Shown here piece by piece: positions 1 through 9,500 of a stretch of DNA of 46,513 nucleotides (positions are counted from its first letter, which is position 1; each line of letters opens with the position of its first letter). The position numbers were made by a program, and so were the translations under genes. Below the pieces are notes generated by a model. It was not told the origin of the DNA, ran no database searches, and saw nothing but the letters and a program-made list of their open reading frames with translations. Where the stretch lies: positions 1 to 46,513 of the IMG/VR virus record IMGVR_UViG_3300030389_003660; one strand, 5' to 3'. This DNA is from a virus.

Positions 1-1696
1 AGACGAAAGGTATACAGCTATCGTCGTCAGTATTAGCGGCCGAGTTGTAATTAAAAGCAAGTGGGTTCGTGCAGCCTAACACTACAGGTATACAACCCTC
101 GTTATCAACGTTTGCTTCTGGGTTATAGTTAAATGCTTCTTCGTCCATGCAACCGAATACTGCTAACGTCTGACAGTCTCCGTTATCGTAATCAGCTTCA
201 TAGCCTTGTGTGTAATATTCTAAGTAACCTGCTTGAGTACAACCAGCTTGGTAGTAGCAGCTACCATCTTCTGTGTTTACTTCAGCATTATAGTTTTGCG
301 CTAGCTCGTCTGTGCAACCATAACTAAACGGCTCACAACTATCGCCACAATAAGGTATAAAGCTATAAGTAGTCCAATTAGGTTCGTCAAACGGTTGTAA
401 TGCACCTTGTCCGTTACCAAAGAAAGGATTAGTACCTTCAGACAGTAATGTATCACCAGCTGCGTTAGTAATCAATACAGAATTATGTAGTGTCTGGAAA
501 GCTAACTCTTGAGCTGATTGTTGAGCGTTACCTTGTTGAAAATAATAAAGCTTTACTTCTGCGTCAGAGTCTAAGTTAATAGTCCACGACTGTTCAAATA
601 AACCAGGACCCATGGTAAATAGCCACTGCTGATCACCTTGTATCATACCTAGCTTTGAGTTACCCCAACCATCACCACCATCGTCTTCAATAGTAATGTT
701 AATAGCGCAAGGACTATTGTTGTCTGATATAGTAGCTAAGCTATCGTAGTTAAATGCTTCAGGATTTGTACAACCCCACACGTGTAGTGTTTCACAAGTA
801 TCTTGCACTGTAGCTAACGGATTATAATCTACGTAGTCATCGTCCATGCAACCAAATACGTCAGGTACTGGTGGACATGGCTCAGTAAATATAGCCCCAG
901 AGTACATAGTGCTACCTTCAAACTCTGCAAACGCTAAGTCTTGTAACTCCCATATAACGCTATCACAAGCTGTAATAACACAAGCTCCGTCTTCACCGCC
1001 TGACGCTGAGCCATTAAGTCCATCACCAAAGTTATCTACTAGTATTAATTCAAAGCCTAAGGACACGCAAAAGTCGTATGTATATGTAACTAACTGATCG
1101 CCAAAATCAAATTCACCAGGTAACACTTGATCGTAAAACTGGCCAACAGCTAAATCAACTAAGGTAAAACCAGTCTCACCAGGCCAAGTGTCTAATGTTA
1201 AAGCCATAGATACTAATGTTTCTGCTGAGTCACATTCAATTACATTACAGTCTCCATTGTCGACAGTAGCCCATGGATTATAATTATCTGCTAGATTATT
1301 AGTACAGCCTGGCACTAACGGCAAACAAGGGTTAAGTGTAAAGTCTATAGTATCTGTAGCTGTAGAAAACTCATAGTTAGCTGTATCTAAACCACAAGCA
1401 TTGTGTAGTCTGTAAAAGCCATCACCAAACTGGCAACATATACCATCACCAAACGCGTCCATCATTACAAACTGATAATCACCAGCAGGTAAAAGCTTTG
1501 TCACTGTTAATAAGCTGTTGTCTTGATAAGGCGGGCTAACTGCTACAACTTCTTCTTCTTCGTTTAGTATTTCCCATGATGTCTCACCTCCGTAGTTGTC
1601 TGTCTGTACGGTAATATCTAACCAACTACCTTGCCCTAATACTGTGGTAGCCAGTAGCCAAAACAGTATTACAAATATGTATCCTAACTTTTTCAT
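1..1696 (-). CDS. Secreted repeat protein, Bacteroidetes-type Cys repeats (partial, C-terminus off window)
   Basis: The frame opens with ATG at 1696 and stays open to the left edge, giving at least 565 residues. The start follows the stop of the thioredoxin-like gene directly (TAA then ATG). Residues 1-21 (MKKLGYIFVILFWLLATTVL, then GQ) form a clear signal peptide. The mature part has at least seven copies of a Cys-bounded repeat, consensus GC(T/M)xxxAxNYNxxAxxD followed shortly by C, the first near residues 120-140 and the last close to the left edge. Three acidic loop modules of the DxxGDG type lie near residues 80, 200 and 318 (DAFGDG, DNFGDG, DDGGDGW). Both kinds of module are known from secreted and surface proteins of marine Bacteroidetes. 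No enzyme domain was seen. It could be a host-derived adhesin, a decoy or part of the phage's adsorption apparatus; the signal peptide favours export from the infected cell. Reading frame and repeats are seen directly; the role is inference. Confidence 0.8.
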   Translation of the reverse strand, partial: MKKLGYIFVILFWLLATTVLGQGSWLDITVQTDNYGGETSWEILNEEEEVVAVSPPYQDNSLLTVTKLLPAGDYQFVMMDAFGDGICCQFGDGFYRLHNACGLDTANYEFSTATDTIDFTLNPCLPLVPGCTNNLADNYNPWATVDNGDCNVIECDSAETLVSMALTLDTWPGETGFTLVDLAVGQFYDQVLPGEFDFGDQLVTYTYDFCVSLGFELILVDNFGDGLNGSASGGEDGACVITACDSVIWELQDLAFAEFEGSTMYSGAIFTEPCPPVPDVFGCMDDDYVDYNPLATVQDTCETLHVWGCTNPEAFNYDSLATISDNNSPCAINITIEDDGGDGWGNSKLGMIQGDQQWLFTMGPGLFEQSWTINLDSDAEVKLYYFQQGNAQQSAQELAFQTLHNSVLITNAAGDTLLSEGTNPFFGNGQGALQPFDEPNWTTYSFIPYCGDSCEPFSYGCTDELAQNYNAEVNTEDGSCYYQAGCTQAGYLEYYTQGYEADYDNGDCQTLAVFGCMDEEAFNYNPEANVDNEGCIPVVLGCTNPLAFNYNSAANTDDDSCIPFV

Positions 1697-2053
1697 TTAA
1701 AAATCACTATATATAATTTCGTCAACTACGTTTTGCACTTCTTTGCGTGTAGCTTCTATTTGCATCATGATATTAGCTTGAAACCTCTCGACTTCTTTAC
1801 CGTTGAATACAATAATAGTAGGTACTACTACGATCTCATAATCAGACTGGTATGTGCCTTCATCAATATTAACGTTCATAACTTCGCAATCAGTAAGCTT
1901 GTCTAGATAATCTACACCATTACTTTCGTTCCAGCTAGCGTTAAACTGTACAACACAAATATCACTATTACACATGTTTTGGCCAAGAGCTGTACCGGCT
2001 ATAAACATAAATAGCATTAACAGCAAGTAAGTTAATACTGCCTTAAAGTTCAT
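1697..2053 (-). CDS. Secreted thioredoxin-fold protein lacking the CxxC active site
   Basis: From the chosen start the protein is 118 residues. An N-terminal hydrophobic segment of about 20 residues ending in GTALG looks like a signal peptide. The rest follows the thioredoxin order: strand CVVQFNASW, then helix, then a VNIDE strand, then the cis-proline strand VVVPTIIVFNGKEVERF and a C-terminal helix. Where thioredoxins have WCxxC this protein has WNES, so it should be redox-inactive. ATG at 2053 overlaps the upstream stop as ATGA and has a purine-rich GGAAGAG just before it; an ATG four codons earlier (2065) is the alternative. It sits between a 50-aa membrane protein and the secreted repeat protein, suggesting a periplasmic or outer-membrane role, perhaps as a binding scaffold. 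The fold call rests on motif order only. Confidence 0.72.
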   Translation of the reverse strand: MNFKAVLTYLLLMLFMFIAGTALGQNMCNSDICVVQFNASWNESNGVDYLDKLTDCEVMNVNIDEGTYQSDYEIVVVPTIIVFNGKEVERFQANIMMQIEATRKEVQNVVDEIIYSDF

Positions 2054-2202
2054 TGTCTCTTCCATGCTTTCTTATTAATTACAATACTACCAATAGAGCA
2101 TATAGCTATAAAAGCCATAGCGTATATAATACTTGGATGTCCGTGATAATCACATGTATGACTATCACACATACCAAAGAAGTGTTGTGTAAACTCTTTC
2201 AT
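2050..2202 (-). CDS. Small single-pass membrane protein, 50 aa
   Basis: ATG at 2202 overlaps the stop of the upstream 94-aa gene as TAATG, and its own TGA overlaps the next start as ATGA, so it is tightly coupled on both sides. The N-terminal third has several Cys and His residues (MCDSHTCDYHGH). A hydrophobic segment, about residues 26-43 (IIYAMAFIAICSIGSIVI), is followed by a positively charged end (NKKAWKRQ), which suggests the C-terminus stays in the cytoplasm. No family was recognised. Its place among envelope-directed genes suggests a lysis accessory or an inner-membrane partner for the exported proteins. Coding status rests on the coupling and on the membrane-protein composition. Confidence 0.6.
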   Translation of the reverse strand: MKEFTQHFFGMCDSHTCDYHGHPSIIYAMAFIAICSIGSIVINKKAWKRQ

Positions 2203-2486
2203 TAGTTCAGCTTATCTATTTTCTCTTCAATACGATCAAGATCTTCCTTGAGCTCAGATACATCTTCTTGTGTAGTCATAATAGTCTGACGCACTAGTTG
2301 ATCTTTCATATCAAACTCCATACGAGTAATGTCTGGTGGTAACGGTTCAGGTAGTTCTTTTGCTTCTGCTATATCTGCTTGTAGTGTAAACCACATTCCT
2401 ATAAGGGCAGCTAAACCTGCTACGCCCATACCTATTGTCTTGAGGTCAAATGTTACTTTAGTATCCTCACCTATTTGCTTTGCCAT
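2202..2486 (-). CDS. Membrane-anchored coiled-coil protein, holin-like candidate
   Basis: This 94-residue protein has a short polar N-terminus, one hydrophobic segment at about residues 17-36 (IGMGVAGLAALIGMWFTL), a proline-rich linker (PEPLPPD) and a charged C-terminal helix rich in E, D and K (residues 62-94) that should form a coiled coil. That architecture of one membrane span plus a cytoplasmic or periplasmic coiled coil fits class-III-like holins or spanin partners, but no diagnostic motif is present. It starts 3 nt after the stop of the barrel protein and its stop overlaps the next start. Similar short proteins are, from memory, frequent near the end of marine phage structural clusters. 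The function is inferred. Confidence 0.65.
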   Translation of the reverse strand: MAKQIGEDTKVTFDLKTIGMGVAGLAALIGMWFTLQADIAEAKELPEPLPPDITRMEFDMKDQLVRQTIMTTQEDVSELKEDLDRIEEKIDKLN

Positions 2487-2489
2487 ATT

Positions 2490-3533
2490 TTAAAAGATTA
2501 CATAGTTTGCTCCACACTTAAAGTTGTACCACTCTCTATTCCAGTACTTATAATATCTACCTTCAAGAAATACACCTATGTGTTTATTAAATCTGTGTCC
2601 ATATATTAAACCAGCTGAGTAGTCAAGCCATTGACCACCTACTGTATTGTGATACATATACTCACCTCCAGTGTCGTAATGATAGGGTAAAACGTTTCCC
2701 CATGTGTGGAACCAGAAGTCGTCTGTAAAGTGATAGAAGTCGAAGCCGGCAACCACTGAGTAATTCCATTGACGAGCGAGTTCACTTCTTTTTCTAGCAG
2801 TGTATTCAGATAAGATGTTAGGGATAGTGACTGCTTCCCAGACTTCAGTGTTTGTTGCAACGACTGTCCCGTCAGGAGCGAGGTACTCGCCTGTAGTAAG
2901 GTTGTGTGAATATCCTTCTTCAATTGCGAGGTAAGTATAGTGTATGTCTCCTGTTGCAAGCTTCCACTCTTCAAGTGGATCATACCCGTAAGGCTCTGAA
3001 ATACGCTGCGCGACACCTGCGTGCAAAGAAAACTTGTTACCGAGCTTAAGTCTAAATCGTTGCGATCCTTCAAAGTACTCAATGTCTGCAAATCCGTCTT
3101 CAAGGTATTCAACCTTTGCCATAACTTTGTCTCCGATGTAACGAAAAAAGTGGTGCTGATTAAAAAACTCTCTACCTTGCTGTCTTTCGTACGTAACTTC
3201 TCCAAGAAACTCTATACCGTTGCGCTTACCTATGTTAGCGTCAGCAGACCAAGATGTTTCGGATCCGTCGTAAAAAGCATTAGCTCTGTTTTCATAACCA
3301 AACCTAGCGATCTTACGAACACCCATAGATAGACTATAGTCAAATGGAGTTGCTACAGTTTCTTGAGTTAACCCGTCAGTAACAGAGTATATAGTCTGAT
3401 CTGATACAGAGTTACCTCCGTTAACAGCTGCGTAGAACGTAGAAAACTTAAACGCTTTCTTTAACTCTTGAGCTTGCAGCACTGTACAGCTAAATAGTAA
3501 AGTTAATAATAAACTTAATCGTGATAGTAACAT
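2490..3533 (-). CDS. Outer-membrane beta-barrel-like protein with signal peptide
   Basis: The 347-residue product starts with a signal peptide (MLLSRLSLLLTLLFSCTVLQAQ, cleavage near residue 22). The rest is rich in alternating aromatic and polar residues arranged as short strands (for example VMAKVEYLEDGFADIEYF, GVFLEGRYYKYW), with many Tyr/Trp girdle residues, and it ends in a Phe (NYVIF) as outer-membrane barrel proteins typically do. The start overlaps the 3' end of the 3025-aa gene by 19 nt and is preceded by CAGGAAA. Phage-encoded outer-membrane proteins are known to change receptors or block superinfection, but nothing in the sequence fixes the role here. A virion location is the alternative; the signal peptide argues for export. 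Confidence 0.72.
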   Translation of the reverse strand: MLLSRLSLLLTLLFSCTVLQAQELKKAFKFSTFYAAVNGGNSVSDQTIYSVTDGLTQETVATPFDYSLSMGVRKIARFGYENRANAFYDGSETSWSADANIGKRNGIEFLGEVTYERQQGREFFNQHHFFRYIGDKVMAKVEYLEDGFADIEYFEGSQRFRLKLGNKFSLHAGVAQRISEPYGYDPLEEWKLATGDIHYTYLAIEEGYSHNLTTGEYLAPDGTVVATNTEVWEAVTIPNILSEYTARKRSELARQWNYSVVAGFDFYHFTDDFWFHTWGNVLPYHYDTGGEYMYHNTVGGQWLDYSAGLIYGHRFNKHIGVFLEGRYYKYWNREWYNFKCGANYVIF

Positions 3534-6500
3534 TTTCCTGATTTGTTTTTAGTTTTCATTTTACAACGCTTACCGTCTTTCTTTATATGTGAGCACTGTA
3601 CTTCTTCTTCTTGTTGCGGTACTGGTATATGTATTGTACAGAAGTTTTCACCAGGCAAAGCCATGTTAGAGCAGCGCTTGCCAGATCTACTAACCGCAGC
3701 GCACTGAACTTCAGTAGCACCTTCTTCTCGCTTTTCGTCTTGATCAAGCTTGTTGTCTTCTATTTCTTGTGTCTCTTCTTCAGCTTTTTCAATCTCTCTT
3801 TCTCTTTTCTTCTGCTCTTTACGCTCTTCTTTTTCTTCAGCCTTAATTTCTTTAATCTCGTTTTTAGCTGTCATGACATCTTGGTTTTTAATTCCAAAAT
3901 TCCATTTGCTCCAGCCTAATAACATAGCTACACGCTTCCAAGTTTCATGATCTGAGTTAGCAGCTTCTTTTATATTCTGATACTTACTATACAGCCTTGA
4001 CAAAGGTATGTTTGTAATAGCTTCAGTTGCGCTAAATACAGCGTCGTATATAGGATTATCAATGTCTGTCTTGTCCATATAGTCGATAACTTCTCTATTA
4101 AACTCCCAAGACTGTAAAGCGCTATATAATTTTCTAGCTTTAATGCCTATTGGAGGAGATATGTTGAGAGCTTCTATTACAGTGTAAGCGTGATCTGGCT
4201 CTGTAAAGAATTTATCATCGTCTGCTTTTTCTTCTTCTTCCATAAAACGCAGTATAACGTTTTTTGTAGTAGCTACAACTGCACCGCCTATACCTGCGCC
4301 TCTAAGAACAGTGTCAAACATACCGTTAATTACTCTTTCTTTTTTATCGTCATCAAGCTTGTCTTCTTCGTCGTCACCAAACATAGCTGCAAATAAAGCT
4401 TGCTGCAACCCGTAGAATATCATATTCTGTATAGCGCCGTAGTAAACGATCTTAGACACGTTAGATGTAGCGCTACCCCTTCCGTTAACTAAATCTTGTG
4501 CAGCTTTCTTAATCAAACGATTATACTGCATAGGCGTGTTTTGGAAAGCAAGTATAAACTTACCAAGAGGCGAAGCTTGTTGCTGAGATATTCTATCTTC
4601 TCTTGTAGACTGCTGAGTTTCTTCAGCTATTTCCATCATGTCTTCAAACGCTTGAGTCTCAGCATCAGCTTTCGACATACCGTTTTTTACATGCGAGTTA
4701 ATTCTATTTCTATAGAACGTGGCTCCACCTGTTGCGATAGCAAAGCTATCTGCGATTTGCGTTGGTGTAAAACCTAACTGAAGTAAATAAGCAGTAGCTT
4801 TCTTCATTGGGTTCTTAGAGTCACGTATCTCAGATAATAGCTCAGCTGCGTTAACATCAGTTTGTATTCTACCTCTTCTTTGTTTTAAGAAGTCGGAGTT
4901 AAATATCATCGATACGTCTTGCCAGTATTGTGGTTGATTAGCAAAAGCTTTAGCAGCCGCTAACATGTTGTTATCGCTCCAGTTAATAAAGTTAACGTTA
5001 GATATCATCTGCAGCATAGCTGATCTAGCGTTGAAGAACATCGTAGTACCAATAGAACCGTGTATCCAATTAGTAAAGTTATTCATTAACCTACCTTGAC
5101 CCTGAGATCTATTACCACCGTTTTCCATACGGAATAACGAGTCTTCTAAAGCTTCTCTAAAATTAGAACCGTATACGGCTTCAATTTTATTCATATTAGC
5201 CTCCGTAAATATAGCGTTCTTATTGTCTATCCACTCCTGTAAATATGCTGACCTCGCGCCTTCCAGCGCTTCATTAATATCAGACGCTATAGTTCCAGCA
5301 AGCCAAGAGTCATCAGGAACTATTACTTCGCTTACATTAATGACATCAACTCCATCTGCAAATGCTTTTAATGAAGCATTATCCTCAATAGCTCTTACAA
5401 TAGCGTTTAAATCTGTTTGTGCTAAACCTGGGACATCAAATCCTTGTCTGTTCCAGTTGTACACTCTTATAGCATCTTCAGTAGTATATTCTAAACCTGG
5501 TAATTTGTTTTTAAGTTTATTACGTACTTCAGGAAAAGACTTGCGTAGGTTTTTTAAATCATTAGCAGCTATTTGGTTTGCTCTATTTAATAGTCTTATA
5601 CCTCTACTAAACGGATCAAACAAGTTTACTTTAAAAAACTTGTGGTGCTTATCACCTTGTTTTCCTTTGCCCATGAAGCTATATAGCAAACCAGCAAAGT
5701 CATCTGCTGATGGCGGTATGAAGAACTTAAATTTACCTTTATTTTTACCACGCTGTCTAGCTTTACCAGCAGAGAACTGTTTAAATCTAGCTACGCCTTT
5801 AGTTTCTTCTAATATAATATTAAAGTCTGAGTTAAGATCCGCAGCGCCTTCATCGATAATATCATCCATTTGCTTAGGCGCTCGTTTACTAAATTCAGCT
5901 TTTGCTTGTTGAACTTTACCTTTAATATCAAACTGATCAAACATAGCTTTAACAGCTTGTACATTTTGCAACGCATCATCAGCAAAATAAAGATCGTTAT
6001 AACCTTGCTTAATTAAATTGTTAGCTATCCACATAGCTTTGGCTTGACCAGTAGAGTTGCCTAAGCCTATTATATTGCCTGCTGGTATTTCTAAACCAAC
6101 GCCTTTTAAAAACTCAAATATAGCTTCTTGAGATTGAGGCGCTCTTGCTGTAAGTATAAATTGATCTTTAGTACCAAACTTCTTAGCTCGCTCTAAAGCT
6201 TTATTAAATAAAGGTCCTGGTTTACCGCCAACAACTTTATTAAACTCAGAAAAATCAAACTCATAACCTTGAGCTGCTAGCTCTACGTAGTCTCTAGCAT
6301 ACTCTTCTGCATTAAGCGAACCTTCAGTACCATCAGGAGTTTTATATAAAATCCTAGATTTAGTTGTAGCTAACGTGTCGTCAAAGTCCCATATACTAGC
6401 TCCTTTGTTTTGTGTCGGCCGTTTAGATGCCATTAGCTCTACTAAATCGTTTGTAACCTCTTTAATCTGGCTGTCTGATGCTGATGGATCAGCAAACATA

Positions 6501-9500
6501 GTAAGAGCTTTTCTAGCGTTTCTATTAGCTCTTCCGTAAGCTTGTATATTAACACTCATCTCTTGACCGATAATATCCCCAGTAGCTATGTCTTGAAGTT
6601 TTAAGTCAAAAAAGCCGTAAGTTTCAGGATTGTAATAGCGTAATAGCGATGATAAAGATGGGTTCCAATATCTAGGCATATTAGACTTATAGTACTTATT
6701 AACTAGGTTGTCATACTTCTTTGGCAAGTATGTAACCCTGTAGTTGTCCATAACATCTGTAAAGTCTTTAGCTGACTGAGCATTATTGCCAGATAATATA
6801 TAGTTTAAAGCGTAAAAGTTAACAGTTAAAGCAGGCGTCATGTGCTCTAAGGTAGCTGGCCCGTCAAAAGCGTCTACTGGTAAAAAGCCTAGTATAGCGG
6901 CTGATCGAGTTAAACCTTTAGGATTTGCGTTCATAAGCTCAAGCATAGTAACTACTTCGCTTTCACTTATATTACCATTTTCATAGTTTGTTTTTAACCA
7001 ATCAACAACATCTCTAAAAGCTTGATTATTTTCTTGTTGAAACTTTACAATACGTTCTAAGTTTGGTTTAACTTTAGAGTTAATGTCGTCAAAACTTAAA
7101 TTACCTTTTGTTGCTATACTTGGCTGTGGAGCTACATCAACATCCTCTCCTTCAAACACCATTGCAGTATCTGCTGCTCCTTCTGTTACTCCTTTTCTAT
7201 TAGTCGAAGTAGGATCGTAATTAGGGTTACGCTCATAGGTATTTAACCCAGTAAATATAAACTCTCCTTTACCTGTCTTAGATGGAGCGCTTGTACCAGG
7301 CGCTAAATACCTCATTACAAATTCAGGGCTTAAATCTTTTGATATGCGATTAAGCGTATTTGTTCTAAAAAAGCTAGCGTACTCTGGATCTGTTATTTGC
7401 TGTAAATCTGTTTTACCAGTCTTTTTAGCTACAATAGTTCTGTAATACTGTCTTTCGGTTTCAGCTTCGTATTCTAATTGGTCAACTATAATTTCACCAA
7501 GCGACTTATCTTTAAGTATTATGTCTTGATCAGTTCTATTACTAAATCTTTCGCCAACTCTATTTATATCTTTTGTTAGCTGATTTATTAACGACTGAGA
7601 TATAGTTTTGTTTTCAATCTCTTCTGCAAAAATGTTTTGCAATACACCTATAGTGTTCTGACCTGATTTGGTATATAGCTTGTTAGACGCGTTGCGTAGT
7701 TGATCAATAATAAACACGCCTAGCTCTGGGTTTTTAATAGACTCTTGCCTAAGCCTTTTGCTAAACATAGCTTCAGATCTACCGTTACCTAGCAATGCTA
7801 TAGTGCTCATTGGGTGAATACCTTTACGTACAGCGTTGTCTCTAATAGCTTGGTTAGCCGTTATCATAGCAGCTTGATTAACTAAACCGTTTATTGCTCC
7901 GTCATATTTTCTATTGTTATCAAATGTACCATCTGGTCTTATGCCAAAAGCTTCATTAAATTGAGCTGTAGTTATATCTGATCTTTTTAGTTGAGCAAAT
8001 TTACCAGCTGCAGTAGCGCCAGCAGCAAACTTTAATCTTTCGCCTTTTTCGTAAAAATTATTTAACAATACTCTAGCTACACCTGTTGACTCACCACTAT
8101 TGGTTTCGCCTTCAGGTAACATGTCAATTAATGCTTGAGCGTTATTTTTAATAAATTCTTGTGCCGCTGCCCTTTGTGTAGAGTTTAGATTAGAAGATTT
8201 AATAACATTAGATGAGCTAATGCCAAACTGTTTAGATACTATATCTAATACGCTTGATAAAGCAGCGTCTGTACCTGTTGTAAGTTTTTTAACTCCTTTA
8301 TATGTTAAGCCTTCGATGTCAAGATTAGCAGCTTCTACTGTAGTATTTATTTGATCTATAGAAGTTTGATCTAAGTTTATAGTTTTTACAAACAGCTGAG
8401 GACCGATTATATCAGACTCTCTAGCAGTTAAATCAGCTTCTTCAAGCTGCTGCATAAGCGCGTCGGTCTCAGCTTCTATAGTAGCTTCAAACGTTGTTGT
8501 TTCACCTACTGGAGCATCTATAGAAACAGTGTCAAGTTCACCGTCTTTTTTGTATTCATTCATTACATCGCCTTTGGCTCTGTATATAATAGACTTACCA
8601 GCTCCACCTGAAACACCTGTTAACCAACCGAACAAACTGTCGTTTTTAGTTACATCATAGTTAGTTAATAATCTTTCACCAAGTTTTTCTTTTACTTTTC
8701 TAGTAAAATCACGTAAAGCCGCTGGCGGTAAACCTCGCTCAGTCATACCTTGCTGTATTAAACCATCAAGCACAGGTGATTCTACGATTTTTAAATAAGC
8801 TTGTGCACTACCTTCACTTAAAAATTCAGAGTTTGTTTTAAACTTAGGCGTACCGTCTTCGTTTTTAACAAAAGTATCAAACTCTTGTCTTATGTCTGGA
8901 TTAGATCTTAGACTAGCAGACAACGTACTCATATAACTTTCCTGTAAAGCTTCTTCAAGCCTATCTTCAACAACTCTTCTAGCTTCTTCTCTACTAACTG
9001 GAGTTTCTACTAACTTACCTTTAGCGCTTTTAGTAAATAAACTAGTTATACGTTTATCAGCAAGACCTTTCTTTCGTGATCTTGAATAATCTTTCAAGAA
9101 GTTCCTAACATCAGTATCGTCATTAAATTCAATATCAGTATCTGTAGTCTGCATAGAAGTTCTACGCATCAAATCTTTAAATCTACCTACAGCACCACCA
9201 TCAATTGTTATGTCGCCAGATACCATGAGCTCAGACACTATTGCAAAAAGCTCTTCGCCTCTCTGCTCTTTACTGTACTGGTTAACTCGATCTAATTCTT
9301 TTTGAGCTTTTTTAGATATCTTTACGCCTGGACCATCTAATATTCTATTAATAGAATCGCCAAATCTATTTCTTAACGCAGGATTAGCTCGTATAGTATT
9401 AAACATAGCCCCGTGTAATAGCTCATGTGATCCAGTAGTGGTAACACCGTCTTCATAGATATTTTTATCGTTGAAGAACATCTCATAACTAATAACATCA

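Noticed and set aside
2639-3205. Minus-strand frame of 188 codons inside the barrel gene
   Set aside because: Same-strand alternative frame; the barrel frame has a signal peptide, a barrel pattern and proper coupling, while this frame is Ser/Thr/Leu noise.
5223-5912. Open plus-strand frame of 229 codons
   Set aside because: It lies wholly antisense to the giant 3025-aa gene, is rich in Ser/Leu as expected from reverse reading of Glu/Lys codons, and has no promoter or coupling.
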